Shown piece by piece: positions 38,546 to 47,393 of a DNA stretch of 64,000 nt. The notes under the pieces are model-generated. The model was not told where the DNA came from. It searched no databases and was given only the letters and a program-made list of their open reading frames with translations. The position numbers and the translations under genes were made by a program. How positions within the stretch are numbered: the first letter of the stretch is position 1; the number at the start of each line of letters is the position of its first letter. The stretch is from assembly GCF_009908165.1 (NCBI RefSeq), contig NZ_JAAAUC010000002.1, forward strand, positions 372,001 through 436,000. Direction: 5' to 3'. This DNA comes from Frigidibacter albus (GTDB lineage Bacteria; Pseudomonadota; Alphaproteobacteria; Rhodobacterales; Rhodobacteraceae).

Positions 38546-39409
38546 ATGACCCCCGACATCGCTGCCTTCTTCGACGAGGCCACCAACACCATCAGCTATG
38601 TCGCCCGGGACCCAGGCAGCCCGGCCTGCGCCATCGTCGATTCGGTGCTGGATTTCGACTTCCCCACCGGCCGCACCGATACCCGTTCCGCCGATGCGAT
38701 CCTGGCGCATGTGGCGGCAGAGGGGCTGCGGGTCGAGTGGATCCTCGAGACCCATGTCCATGCCGACCATCTGTCTGCCGCGCCCTATATCCAGGCCCGC
38801 GCCGGCGGCAAGATCGGCATCGGCGAGCGCATCACCGTGGTGCAGCACACCTTCGGCAAGATCTTCAACGAGGGCACCGAGTTTCAGCGTGATGGCAGCC
38901 AGTTCGACAAGCTGTTCGAGGAGGGCGATACCTTTACCGTCGGCGCGCTGCAGGCGCAGGTGCTGCACACGCCGGGCCATACGCCTGCCTGCATGACCTA
39001 TGTGATCGGCGATGCGGCCTTTGTCGGCGACACGCTGTTCATGCCCGATTTCGGCACGGCGCGTTGCGATTTCCCGGGCGGCTCGGCGGAAACCCTGTTC
39101 GCCTCGATCCAGAAGATCCTGGCGCTGCCGGACGAAACCCGCATCTTCGTCGGCCATGACTACCTGGTGCCGGGACGCGAGGCCTATGCCTGGGAGACGA
39201 CGGTGGCCGAGCAGAAGGCGAAGAACGTGCATGTGGGCTCTGGCCGCCCCGGCGCGGAGTTCGTGGCGCTGCGCGAGGCGCGCGACGCGACTCTGGCGAT
39301 GCCGCGGCTGATCATCCCGTCCTTGCAGGTGAACATGCGCGCCGGCCAGATGCCGCCTGCGGATGACCAGGGCAAGACCTTCCTGAAGCTGCCGATCAAC
39401 GCGATTTGA
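38546..39409 (+). CDS. MBL-fold persulfide dioxygenase-like protein (Blh/ETHE1 group)
   Basis: The 287-residue protein has the metallo-beta-lactamase motif H70-V-H72-A-D74-H75, a later HTPGHTPACM histidine, the aspartate in DTLFMPDFGTARCD, and GHDY. The pattern GTARCDFPGG with a single-iron-type ligand set is that of ETHE1/Blh persulfide dioxygenases, which oxidise glutathione persulfide to sulfite. The following DUF442 and SulP genes strengthen this. ATG 38546 is used because upstream codons overlap rpe. Blh is often fused to DUF442 in related bacteria; here the two parts are separate genes. Confidence 0.85.
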   Translation: MTPDIAAFFDEATNTISYVARDPGSPACAIVDSVLDFDFPTGRTDTRSADAILAHVAAEGLRVEWILETHVHADHLSAAPYIQARAGGKIGIGERITVVQHTFGKIFNEGTEFQRDGSQFDKLFEEGDTFTVGALQAQVLHTPGHTPACMTYVIGDAAFVGDTLFMPDFGTARCDFPGGSAETLFASIQKILALPDETRIFVGHDYLVPGREAYAWETTVAEQKAKNVHVGSGRPGAEFVALREARDATLAMPRLIIPSLQVNMRAGQMPPADDQGKTFLKLPINAI

Positions 39410-39441
39410 GGGGACATGCTCAGACCCAGGGCAGTGCCTGT

Positions 39442-39478
39442 CCGCCGGGTGGGCGCTGCCCGGCGGCGCCAAGGCGCC
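39442..39478 (+). terminator. GC-rich hairpins after the persulfide dioxygenase-like gene
   Basis: CCGCCGGG (39442-39449) pairs with CCCGGCGG (39459-39466), and GGCGCC repeats around AA at 39465-39478, giving alternative stems. CTTGTTCC follows without a clear T-run. It may attenuate rather than stop transcription into the next gene. Confidence 0.45.
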
Positions 39479-39589
39479 TTGTTCCGGGAAAAAGCAACCT
39501 CTCTCTGACACACGATCCCTTGAAACCCCGTTGCCGAAAGCCCCGCCAGATGCGACAGACCCAAGACACGCGCATCAGGGGAGATCGAC

Positions 39590-40009
39590 ATGGATATCAG
39601 GCAGATCGTGGATGGCTTTGCCGCCGCACCGCAGCTGGAGACGTCCGAGATGGCAGAGGCGGCCGCGCAGGGCTTTCGCACCATCCTGTGCAACCGCCCC
39701 GATGGCGAGCAGCCGGGCCAGCCCGATGCCGCCGAGATGGAGGCAGCGGCCCGCGCCGCCGGGATGGAGTTCCGCTATCTGCCGGTCTTCCCCGGCGCCT
39801 TCCCGGACGATCTGATCGCCGGGATGCAGGACGCGCTGGCCGAATGCGAGATGCCGATCCTGGCCTATTGCCGGTCGGGCACCCGCTCTACGATGCTTTG
39901 GGCGCTGGCCGAGGCGGACAAGCGCCCGGTGGACGAGATCGTGGAGGCCGGCAATCGCGGCGGCTACGACCTGCAATCCCTGGTGCCGTTCCTGACCGCG
40001 CGCAGCTGA
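39590..40009 (+). CDS. DUF442 / TIGR01244-type phosphatase-fold sulfurtransferase-like protein
   Basis: The 139-residue protein matches the small phosphatase-like domain found fused to Blh persulfide dioxygenases. It begins DIRQIVDGFAAAPQL, has CNRPDGEQPGQP, and carries the phosphatase-type loop C94-R-S-G-T-R-S. This cysteine probably carries sulfur or persulfide instead of phosphate, judging by its partners. GGGGAGA stands six bases before the ATG. It lies between the dioxygenase-like gene and the SulP gene, consistent with work on sulfide-derived sulfur. Confidence 0.85.
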   Translation: MDIRQIVDGFAAAPQLETSEMAEAAAQGFRTILCNRPDGEQPGQPDAAEMEAAARAAGMEFRYLPVFPGAFPDDLIAGMQDALAECEMPILAYCRSGTRSTMLWALAEADKRPVDEIVEAGNRGGYDLQSLVPFLTARS

Positions 40010-40052
40010 GCCGGGGCGCAGGCCGCCCCCGTTGCTGAACTGGACCCTGGCA

Positions 40053-41804
40053 ATGCCCCCTGCCCTTCGTCGCCTGTTCCCGATCCTGACCTGGGGCGCG
40101 GCCTATACCCGCGCGAGCGCCGCCAATGACCTGATTGCGGCGGTGATCGTGACGATCATGCTGATCCCGCAATCGCTGGCCTATGCGCTGCTGGCGGGGC
40201 TGCCCGCCGAGGTGGGGCTTTACGCCTCGATCGCGCCCTTGCTGATCTACGCGCTGATGGGCAGCTCGCGCACGCTGGCGGTGGGGCCGGTGGCGGTGGC
40301 CAGCCTGATGACCGCGGCGGCGGTGGGCAAGCTGGCGGCGCAGGGCACGCCCGAATATCTGGGCGCGGCGATCGCGCTGGCGTTTCTGTCGGGGCTGATG
40401 CTGCTGGCGATGGGCGCGCTGCGGCTGGGGTTCATCGCCAACTTCCTCAGCCATCCGGTGATTTCGGGGTTCATCTCTGCCTCGGGCCTGCTGATCGCGG
40501 CCAGCCAGCTGCCGCATCTGCTGGGGATCAAGGCGGGCGGGCAGACGCTGCCCGAGCTGCTGGGATCGCTGCTGCGCGGCCTTGGCGGGGTGAACCTGCC
40601 GACTCTGGTGATTGGCGCGGCGGCGGTGGGGTTCCTGCTGTGGTCACGCCGGGGTCTTGCGCCGTTGCTGCGCGCCCGCGGCTGGCAGGCGCGCCCTGCC
40701 GGCATGGTGGTGCGCGCCGCCCCGGTGGCGGCGGTGGCGCTGACCACGCTGGCGGCCTGGGGGCTGGGGCTGGAGGCGCGGGGCGTGGCGCTGGTCGGCG
40801 AGGTGCCGGGGGGATTGCCGGTGCCGAGCCTGCCGCCGCTCGACCTTGGCCTCTGGGCGCAGATCGCGGTGCCGGCGCTGCTGATCTCGATCGTCGGCTA
40901 TGTCGAGACCATCTCTGTCGCGCAGACGCTGGCAGCCAAGCGCCGCCAGCGCATCGACCCCGATCAGGAGCTGCTGGCGCTTGGCGGGGCCAATCTGGGA
41001 TCGGCGCTGTCGGGCGGCTTTCCGGTGACGGGGGGATTTGCGCGGTCGGTGGTGAACTTCGACGCCGGGGCCGAGACGCCCGCGGCGGGCGCCTTTACCG
41101 CAGTGGGCATGGCGCTGGCGGTGCTGTTCCTGACGCCCTTGCTGCACTACCTGCCCAAGGCGACGCTGGCCGCGACCATCGTGGTGGCGGTGCTGAGCCT
41201 GGTGGACCTTGGCGCCTTGCGCCGGACCTGGGTGCTGTCGCGCACCGATTTCGCGGCGATGCTGGCCACGATGCTGGTGACGCTGGTTGTGGGGGTGGAG
41301 GCCGGGATCTCGGCCGGGGTGATCCTCAGCCTCGGCCTGCACCTCTTCCGCACCTCGCGCCCGCATGTCGCCGTCGTGGGCCAGGTGCCGGGGACCGAGC
41401 ATTTCCGCAACGTGCTGCGCCATGCGGTGGTGACGGTGCCGGAGGTGCTGACGATAAGGGTGGATGAGAGCCTCTATTTCGCCAATGCCCGGTTCCTGGA
41501 GGACACCGTTTATGACCGGGTGGCGGCGGACCCCGGCCTGCGCCATGTGGTGCTGATGTGCCCTGCCGTGAACGATGTCGATGCCTCGGCCTTCGAGAGC
41601 CTCGAGGCGATCAACAGCCGGCTGCGCGATGCCGGGGTGACGCTGCACCTGTCCGAGGTGAAGGGGCCGGTGATGGACAAGCTGAGGCGCGGGCATTTCC
41701 TGCAGGAGTTGAGCGGGAAGGTCTACATGACCCAGCATGACGCGATGCGGGCGCTGGCGCCCGAGGTGACGGCGCGGGTGCGGGCGGCGGGGCGGAGCGA
41801 ATAG
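40053..41804 (+). CDS. SulP-family anion transporter with STAS domain
   Basis: The 583-residue protein has 10 or more hydrophobic segments starting at about residue 25 (DLIAAVIVTIMLIPQSLAYALLAG, the SulP signature) and a C-terminal STAS domain (about 440-555, containing DVDASAFESLEAIN). SulP proteins carry sulfate, bicarbonate and related anions. Position behind the persulfide dioxygenase and DUF442 genes suggests export of sulfite or sulfate, though import is possible. ATG 40053 is chosen; the frame also allows TTG 40032. It is followed by an AGGATATTT repeat between convergent genes. Confidence 0.88.
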   Translation: MPPALRRLFPILTWGAAYTRASAANDLIAAVIVTIMLIPQSLAYALLAGLPAEVGLYASIAPLLIYALMGSSRTLAVGPVAVASLMTAAAVGKLAAQGTPEYLGAAIALAFLSGLMLLAMGALRLGFIANFLSHPVISGFISASGLLIAASQLPHLLGIKAGGQTLPELLGSLLRGLGGVNLPTLVIGAAAVGFLLWSRRGLAPLLRARGWQARPAGMVVRAAPVAAVALTTLAAWGLGLEARGVALVGEVPGGLPVPSLPPLDLGLWAQIAVPALLISIVGYVETISVAQTLAAKRRQRIDPDQELLALGGANLGSALSGGFPVTGGFARSVVNFDAGAETPAAGAFTAVGMALAVLFLTPLLHYLPKATLAATIVVAVLSLVDLGALRRTWVLSRTDFAAMLATMLVTLVVGVEAGISAGVILSLGLHLFRTSRPHVAVVGQVPGTEHFRNVLRHAVVTVPEVLTIRVDESLYFANARFLEDTVYDRVAADPGLRHVVLMCPAVNDVDASAFESLEAINSRLRDAGVTLHLSEVKGPVMDKLRRGHFLQELSGKVYMTQHDAMRALAPEVTARVRAAGRSE

Positions 41805-41826
41805 GCGGAGGCCGGGTTCAAGGAAG

Positions 41827-41880
41827 CCGGGGGGCCTTCTGCCCCCCGGAACCCCCCGAGGATATTTTTGCCAGCAAGAA
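41827..41880 (+). repeat. AGGATATTT-family intergenic repeat, copy C
   Basis: Hairpin CCGGGGGGC/GCCCCCCGG around CTTCT (41827-41849) is followed by AACCCCCCGAGGATATTTTTG and CCAGCAAGAA. It sits between the convergent SulP and NDUFAF6-like genes and could serve as a terminator for the plus strand. Confidence 0.82.
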
Positions 41881-41892
41881 CGGGAAAGACGG

Positions 41893-42669
41893 TCAGATCC
41901 GGCCGGTGGCGGCGGTGAGCAGCAGGCGGCCGCGGCGGGAGAATTCGGAGAGTCGCAGCGGGGTTTGGGTTATCTGGCCCGGATCGGCGGCGGCGCGGGA
42001 GAGGAGCGCGCCTGTCTGCCAAGCCGGGTAGAGCGCGGGGATGGCGGCGGCGGGGAGCGCGCTGCGGGCGTTGCGGGCGCGGGTGAGGCTGGCGAGGCCG
42101 GTGCGGGCCAAGGCGGCGATGGCTTCGGGTCCGGGATCGGGCAGCGGCGCCCTGCCCCGCGCGATCAGGTCCGGCACCGCGACCAGCCAGTTGGCGATAC
42201 CGGTCGCGAGGCCGGCGTCCTGCAGCGCGGTATGGGCGGCCTCCGGCGCGCCGAGGGCTTGCCCGGCGGCCAGCATCAGGTTGCCGGCGGTGTCGCCGAG
42301 GTAGGCCAGCAGGTCGTCAGTGCCGGCGAAAGGCTCGCCCCAACAATCCAGCCGCCGCGCCTCGGCAATCGCTTGCAGCGGCGCGACCGGTTGGCCGGTT
42401 TCGGCGATGAGGTCGGCCAGAGGCCCGGCCACCTCATGCGTGCGCGGGCGCTCGCCGGCCGCGATCCGGTCCAGCGTATCCACCCACCATTGCAGGCGCA
42501 TCTCTGCCACCAGCGGCTCGGCCGAGGCCCAGGGCGCGCGCGCGAGCTCCAGGTTCAGGGCATAGAGCGGCCAGAGCCGGGCGCGGGCCGCGGGGGGCGC
42601 GGCCATCGCGGCGAGGAAGCGGTCGGGGTCCCCGGTCTCGACCAGCGCGGCGCAGGCATGAAGGCTCAT
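41893..42669 (-). CDS. Squalene/phytoene synthase-family protein, NDUFAF6-like
   Basis: The 258-residue protein has the fold pattern of the squalene/phytoene synthase family (LWPLYALNLELARAP, MRLQWWVDTLDRI) but lacks the paired DxxxD aspartate motifs needed for prenyl-diphosphate catalysis. It resembles NDUFAF6, a complex I assembly factor of mitochondria and alphaproteobacteria. A non-catalytic role in respiratory complex I assembly is therefore the best inference. Its ATG overlaps the cimA stop by four bases, so it is translationally coupled to citramalate synthase for no obvious reason. Confidence 0.78.
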   Translation of the reverse strand: MSLHACAALVETGDPDRFLAAMAAPPAARARLWPLYALNLELARAPWASAEPLVAEMRLQWWVDTLDRIAAGERPRTHEVAGPLADLIAETGQPVAPLQAIAEARRLDCWGEPFAGTDDLLAYLGDTAGNLMLAAGQALGAPEAAHTALQDAGLATGIANWLVAVPDLIARGRAPLPDPGPEAIAALARTGLASLTRARNARSALPAAAIPALYPAWQTGALLSRAAADPGQITQTPLRLSEFSRRGRLLLTAATGRI

Positions 42670-44309
42670 GGCAGGGTCGCGCCGTCGCGGGCGAGCTTCC
42701 AGATGACCGCATCCAGCAGCGCCTCGAAGCTGGCATCGACGATGTTGGGCGAGACGCCGACGGTGGACCAGCGATGGCCGGCGGCATCCTCGCTATCGAT
42801 GATGACCCGGGTCACCGCCTCGGTGCCGCCTTGGGTGATGCGGACCTTGAAATCCACCAGCTTCATGTCGTCGATCAGGCACTGGTAGGGCCCCAGATCC
42901 TTGGCCAGCGCCGTCCACAGCGCGTTGACCGGCCCGCGGTCGGCGCCGGTCTCGTCCTGCGATTCCGACACCGACAGCATGGTCTGGCCGCCGATGCGCA
43001 CCACCACCACCGCCTCGGACAGGCTGACGGCGCGCCCCGACTGATGGCGGCGTTCCACCGTGACCCGGTAGCGCTCCACCTCGAAATACCGCGGCAAGAG
43101 GCCCAGTTCCCGCCGCGCCACCAGCTCGAAGCTGGCCTGAGCGCCGTCATAGGCATAGCCTTGATCCTCGCGCGCCTTCACCGCATCGAGGATCCGCGCC
43201 AGCGCCGGATCGCCCGGAGCCACGGCAAGGCCCGCCGCCACCAGCCGCGCGCGCAGGTTCGACTGCCCGGCCTGGTTCGACATCGGGATCACCCGGTCAT
43301 TGCCGACAAGGGCCGGGTCCACATGCTCATAGGTCGAGGGATCCTTGAGGATCGCCGAGGCATGGAGGCCGGCCTTATGGGCGAAGGCCGAGGCCCCGAC
43401 ATAGGGCGCCGCGCGCAGCGGCACGCGGTTGAGGATATCGTCCAGCATCCGGCTGAGGCGGGTGAGGCCGGCCAGCGCCTCGCGCGTGATCCCCGTCTCG
43501 TAGCGGCCCGCATAGGGGGGCTTCAGCAGCAGCGTCGGGATCAGCGTGGTGAGGTTGGCATTGCCGCAGCGCTCCCCCAGCCCGTTCAGCGTGCCCTGGA
43601 TCTGCCGCGCCCCGGCATCGACCGCCGCCAAGGATCCGGCGACAGCATTGCCGGTATCGTCATGGCAGTGGATGCCGAGCCGGTCGCCGGGGATGCCTGC
43701 CGCAATCACCTCGGCGGTGATGCGGCCGATCTCTGCCGGCAGCGTGCCGCCATTGGTGTCGCAGAGCACGATCCAGCGGGCGCCGGCACCGTGGGCGGCG
43801 TGGAGGCAGTCGAGCGCATAGGCCGGGTTGGCGCGGTAGCCGTCAAAGAAATGCTCGGCATCGAACAGCGCCTCGCGGCCCTGGGCGACGAGATGGGCGA
43901 TGGAGGCGCGGATGTTGTCGAGGTTCTCGTCCAGCGGAATGCCAAGCGCGGTGGTCACATGAAACTCATGCGCCTTGCCGACGAGGCAGACGGCAGGCGT
44001 GTTCGCGTTCAGCACCGCCGCCAGCACGTCATCGTTTTCCGCCGAGCGCCCCGAGCGCTTGGTCATGCCAAAGGCGGAGAAGGTGGCGCGGGTCTGCGGG
44101 CGGCTGTCGAAGAACTCGGAGTCGGTCGGGTTCGCGCCGGGCCAGCCGCCCTCGATATAGTCGATGCCGATGGCATCGAGCGCGGCGGCGATGCGGGTCT
44201 TTTCAAGGGCGGAGAATTGGACGCCCTGGGTCTGCTGGCCGTCGCGCAGGGTTGTGTCGTAGAGGTGGAGGCGGGTGCGGGCTGGCAGGGCGGCTGGCGC
44301 GGGGGTCAT
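42666..44309 (-). CDS. cimA: Citramalate synthase
   Basis: This 547-residue enzyme condenses acetyl-CoA with pyruvate to citramalate, the entry to threonine-independent isoleucine synthesis. It belongs to the HMGL-like TIM-barrel family ([44 protein letters not shown]) and has a C-terminal LeuA-type regulatory dimer domain (from about 395). Length and the E-G-G-W-P-G block favour the CimA (TIGR00977) type over 2-isopropylmalate synthase. It overlaps cysS by four bases and the downstream gene by four bases, so the three form one operon. Confidence 0.92.
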   Translation of the reverse strand: MTPAPAALPARTRLHLYDTTLRDGQQTQGVQFSALEKTRIAAALDAIGIDYIEGGWPGANPTDSEFFDSRPQTRATFSAFGMTKRSGRSAENDDVLAAVLNANTPAVCLVGKAHEFHVTTALGIPLDENLDNIRASIAHLVAQGREALFDAEHFFDGYRANPAYALDCLHAAHGAGARWIVLCDTNGGTLPAEIGRITAEVIAAGIPGDRLGIHCHDDTGNAVAGSLAAVDAGARQIQGTLNGLGERCGNANLTTLIPTLLLKPPYAGRYETGITREALAGLTRLSRMLDDILNRVPLRAAPYVGASAFAHKAGLHASAILKDPSTYEHVDPALVGNDRVIPMSNQAGQSNLRARLVAAGLAVAPGDPALARILDAVKAREDQGYAYDGAQASFELVARRELGLLPRYFEVERYRVTVERRHQSGRAVSLSEAVVVVRIGGQTMLSVSESQDETGADRGPVNALWTALAKDLGPYQCLIDDMKLVDFKVRITQGGTEAVTRVIIDSEDAAGHRWSTVGVSPNIVDASFEALLDAVIWKLARDGATLP

Positions 44310-45772
44310 TTGAGGGACTCCAGCTTGGCGGGGTCGAACCCCGCACCCGGGACCAATTCGACACCCGCCTTGGACATGCGCACTTCCAGGCCAGCTGCGA
44401 CCAGCGCCGCTTTCATCGCATCGACGGCAGAGAAGTCCTTGGTCGCCATAGCGTCAGCGCGCAGAGCGGTCAGACGCGCGGTCGGTCCGGACAAGTCGGC
44501 GAAAGGGACCGAAGCCCAATCCACCATATCGGGCGTCAGCAGGCCAAGAAGCTGAGCCGAGGCAAGAAAGCGGGCCTCGATCACGGCCCCGGGTTCAACG
44601 AGTTGAGCTCGGTCTAAAGGGTGGCCGTAATTTTCGACCTTTCGCACAAGGTCTAGGCGATCATAGAGACCGTGCAACTGTCGAATTGCGTTGTGGGTGT
44701 TTAGGTCGTCTTCTAGTGATACAACAACCATGTCGTCAGGCGCACTCGGCGCCACTCCCGTTAATGCACCCCGCCACTTCCTCAGGGTCGCCTCCGCCTG
44801 TGCCGCCTTCTCCGCCGTCCAGTCCATCGGCTTGCTATAATGCGTGGACAAGAACACGAACCGGATCACCTCCCCCGGCACGCCCTGATCCAGCAAATCC
44901 CGCACCGTGAAGAAATTCCCCAGGCTCTTGGACATCTTCTTGCCCTCGACCAGCAGCATCTCGTTATGCATCCAGATGCCGGCAAAGCCGCCCTCGGGAT
45001 GGGCGCAGCAGCTTTGGGCGATCTCGTTCTCATGATGCGGGAATTGCAGGTCGATGCCGCCGCCATGGATGTCGAAGGACGGCCCCAGCAGCTCATGGCT
45101 CATCGCCGAGCATTCGATATGCCAGCCGGGGCGGCCGCGGCCCCAGGGACTGTCCCAGCCCGGCAGGTCGGGGCCCGAGGGTTTCCACAGCACGAAATCC
45201 ATCGGGTCGCGCTTGTAGGGGGCAACCTCGACCCGGGCGCCGGCGATCATGTCATCGACGCTGCGGCCCGAGAGGGCGCCATAGGCGGGGTAGCTGCGCA
45301 CGTCAAAGAGCACATGGCCCTCGGCTTCATAGGCGTGGCCGCGGGCGATCAAGGTCTCGATCATGGCGATCATCGGGGCGATGTAGGCGGTGGCGCGCGG
45401 CTCGAGATCGGGGCGCAGGGCGCCGAGCGCGTCCATGTCGGCGTGATACCAGCCGATGGTCTCGTCGCTGCGCGCGGCGATCAGCTCTTCCAGGCTGCGC
45501 GGATCGCCCGAAGCCTTCAGCGCCTGCGCGGCGGCGTTGATCTTGTCATCGACATCGGTGAAGTTGCGCACATAGGTGACGTGGTCCGCCCCATAGACAT
45601 GCCGCAGCAGCCGGTAGAGCGTGTCGAACACCACCACCGGCCGGGCATTGCCCAGATGCGCGCGGTCATAGACGGTGGGACCGCAGACATACATCCGCAC
45701 ATTCGTCGGGTCCAGCGGCGCAAGGGCAACCTTGCGGCGGGTGCGGCTGTCGTGAAGCCTGATCTCAACCAT
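44306..45772 (-). CDS. cysS: Cysteinyl-tRNA synthetase
   Basis: This class I synthetase of 488 residues charges tRNA-Cys. The zinc and active-site region is C30[14 protein letters not shown], with HLGN as the HIGH-type motif, and KMSKS is present in [14 protein letters not shown]. The start ATG 45772 has AGGAGGGA just upstream, so the much longer open frame is not used. The 3' third (about 44600-44740) is visibly poorer in GC than the rest of the gene and uses codons such as TTA, ATT and AGA, a possible sign of local recombination. The frame is intact. Confidence 0.95.
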   Translation of the reverse strand: MVEIRLHDSRTRRKVALAPLDPTNVRMYVCGPTVYDRAHLGNARPVVVFDTLYRLLRHVYGADHVTYVRNFTDVDDKINAAAQALKASGDPRSLEELIAARSDETIGWYHADMDALGALRPDLEPRATAYIAPMIAMIETLIARGHAYEAEGHVLFDVRSYPAYGALSGRSVDDMIAGARVEVAPYKRDPMDFVLWKPSGPDLPGWDSPWGRGRPGWHIECSAMSHELLGPSFDIHGGGIDLQFPHHENEIAQSCCAHPEGGFAGIWMHNEMLLVEGKKMSKSLGNFFTVRDLLDQGVPGEVIRFVFLSTHYSKPMDWTAEKAAQAEATLRKWRGALTGVAPSAPDDMVVVSLEDDLNTHNAIRQLHGLYDRLDLVRKVENYGHPLDRAQLVEPGAVIEARFLASAQLLGLLTPDMVDWASVPFADLSGPTARLTALRADAMATKDFSAVDAMKAALVAAGLEVRMSKAGVELVPGAGFDPAKLESLK

Positions 45773-45974
45773 GATCCCTCCTCGCGCCCCTTGGCGCTGC
45801 ACTTCCGGCGGCGGGGGTTCGGGTTCGATCTGGCTTTGAAACAGAGGAACAGCCCGCCTGACGCGTGTCAGCCGGTAATGCAGCAGATGCGGGCGATGTG
45901 CTGGCGTTCCATGCGCACTCAAGTAGCGCGGCGCGGGCGCGCTGCCAAGGAAAATCCGGCGCGCGCGGCCAGCG

Positions 45975-46026
45975 CCGGGGGTTTTCCACCCCCGGACCCC
46001 CGGAGGATATTTGAGCCAGCAAGAAG
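45975..46026 (+). repeat. AGGATATTT-family intergenic repeat, copy D
   Basis: Hairpin CCGGGGGT/ACCCCCGG around TTTCC (45975-45995) is followed by ACCCCCGGAGGATATTTGA and GCCAGCAAGAAG. It faces copy E; the tails form a 12-base inverted repeat. Confidence 0.82.
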
Positions 46027-46046
46027 GGGGCAGCGCGCGCTTGGTG

Positions 46047-46121
46047 CTTCTTGCTGGCAGAAATATCCTCGGGGGGTGAATTGGCGCGGCACGCGCCAAG
46101 AGGGGGGCAGACGGCCCCCCT
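46047..46121 (-). repeat. AGGATATTT-family intergenic repeat, copy E
   Basis: Read on the minus strand: hairpin AGGGGGGC/GCCCCCCT (46121-46101), second hairpin TTGGCGCG/CGCGCCAA (46099-46081), then CACCCCCCGAGGATATTTCTG and CCAGCAAGAAG. The double-hairpin layout matches copy B. Confidence 0.82.
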
Positions 46122-46220
46122 CGCTTCCCCGCCGGCAAACATTGTAACGGTGACAGCACCGGCCCTTGCCCCGGCCCGGTGGTTCATGCTCCCTCTGCGG
46201 ATCATTCACCGGAGATCCCC

Positions 46221-47393
46221 ATGCACCTCGCCCCCCGCATTGCCCATATTGCCGGCACGGACGGCGATGGCTGGGGCATCTATTACCGCACCCGCGAGAT
46301 GATCCGGGCCGGGGAGCGGGTGCTGAACCTGACCATCGGCGAGCATGACGTGAAGACCGATGCGGCGATCCTGACGGCGATGCATGGCGCGGCGATGGCA
46401 GGGCATACCGGCTACACCTTCGGTGCCGGGCTGCCGGAGCTGCGGGCGGCGATTGCGGGCCGGGTGCAGGCGCGCACCGGCGTGGCGACGCGGGCGGAGA
46501 ATATCGTGGTCACGCCCGGCGGGCAGTCGGCGCTGTTCTCGGCGCATATGGCGCTGCTGGACCGGGGCGATACCGGGCTTTACTGCGCGCCGTTCTATCC
46601 GACCTATCCCGGCACGATCCGCGCGACGGGGGCCGAGGCGGTGGCGGTGGCGACGCGCTCCTCGCACGATTTCCAGCCGGAGGCGGCGGCGATCCTGGCC
46701 GCGGCCTCGGGCGCGCGCACCCTGCTGATCAACTCGCCCAACAACCCGACCGGGGTGATCTATGGGCGGGGCACGCTGGAGGGGATCGCCGGCGCGGTGC
46801 GCGAAGCCGATCTGTGGCTGATCTCGGACGAGGTCTATGACACCCAGGTCTGGGAGAGTGCGCATCTTTCCCCTCGCGCCCTGCCGGGGATGGCGGAGCG
46901 CACGGTGGTGATCGGCTCGATGTCGAAAAGCCATGCGATGACCGGCTCGCGCCTGGGATGGGTGGTGGCGCCGGAGGCGGTGGTGGAGGCGATTACCCTC
47001 CTGTCGACCGTCACCACCTATGGGGTGCCAGCCTTCATCCAGCATGCCGCGCTGCATGCGCTGGCGCAGGGCGAGGGCTTCGAGGCCACCATCGCGGACC
47101 CGTTCCGGCGGCGGCGCGAGATTGCGGCACGGGCGCTGGCCGGCTCGCAGGCGATCCGGGCGATCCCCTCGGCGGGGGCGATGTATGTGATGCTCGACAT
47201 CCGCGCCACCGGGCTTTCCGGCAATGCCTTTGCCGAGCGGCTGCTGGAGGAGGAGCGCATCGCGGTGATGCCGGGCGAGAGCTTTGGCGCGCCGGCGGCG
47301 GGGCATTGCCGTGTGGCGATGACCATTCCCGATGAGGATTTCGCCGAGGCGATGGCCCGGCTGGCGGGCTTTGCCGACCGGCTGCTGCCTTAG
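46221..47393 (+). CDS. PLP-dependent class I/II aminotransferase
   Basis: The 390-residue enzyme has the fold-type I aminotransferase motifs. The glycine-rich segment is TPGGQSALF, N175 lies in NSPNNPTGV, D203 and Y206 in SDEVYDTQV, the pyridoxal lysine is K236 in GSMSKSHAM, and the carboxylate-binding arginine follows in TGSRLGW. The amino donor is not predictable; aspartate/aromatic-type or arginine/pyruvate-type enzymes are possible. ATG 46221 is used, with GGAGA upstream. A 31-base tandem duplication begins at its stop codon and extends into the convergent lysE reading frame. Confidence 0.88.
   Translation: MHLAPRIAHIAGTDGDGWGIYYRTREMIRAGERVLNLTIGEHDVKTDAAILTAMHGAAMAGHTGYTFGAGLPELRAAIAGRVQARTGVATRAENIVVTPGGQSALFSAHMALLDRGDTGLYCAPFYPTYPGTIRATGAEAVAVATRSSHDFQPEAAAILAAASGARTLLINSPNNPTGVIYGRGTLEGIAGAVREADLWLISDEVYDTQVWESAHLSPRALPGMAERTVVIGSMSKSHAMTGSRLGWVVAPEAVVEAITLLSTVTTYGVPAFIQHAALHALAQGEGFEATIADPFRRRREIAARALAGSQAIRAIPSAGAMYVMLDIRATGLSGNAFAERLLEEERIAVMPGESFGAPAAGHCRVAMTIPDEDFAEAMARLAGFADRLLP

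Larger units (their letters stand above)
45773..46220. other. Divergent intergenic region with two facing AGGATATTT repeats
   Basis: No gene is seen in this 448-base gap between cysS (minus) and the aminotransferase gene (plus). The middle is filled by repeat copies D and E, which point toward each other. Promoters for both genes must lie on either side. A GGAGATC ribosome site precedes the aminotransferase ATG. Confidence 0.6.
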
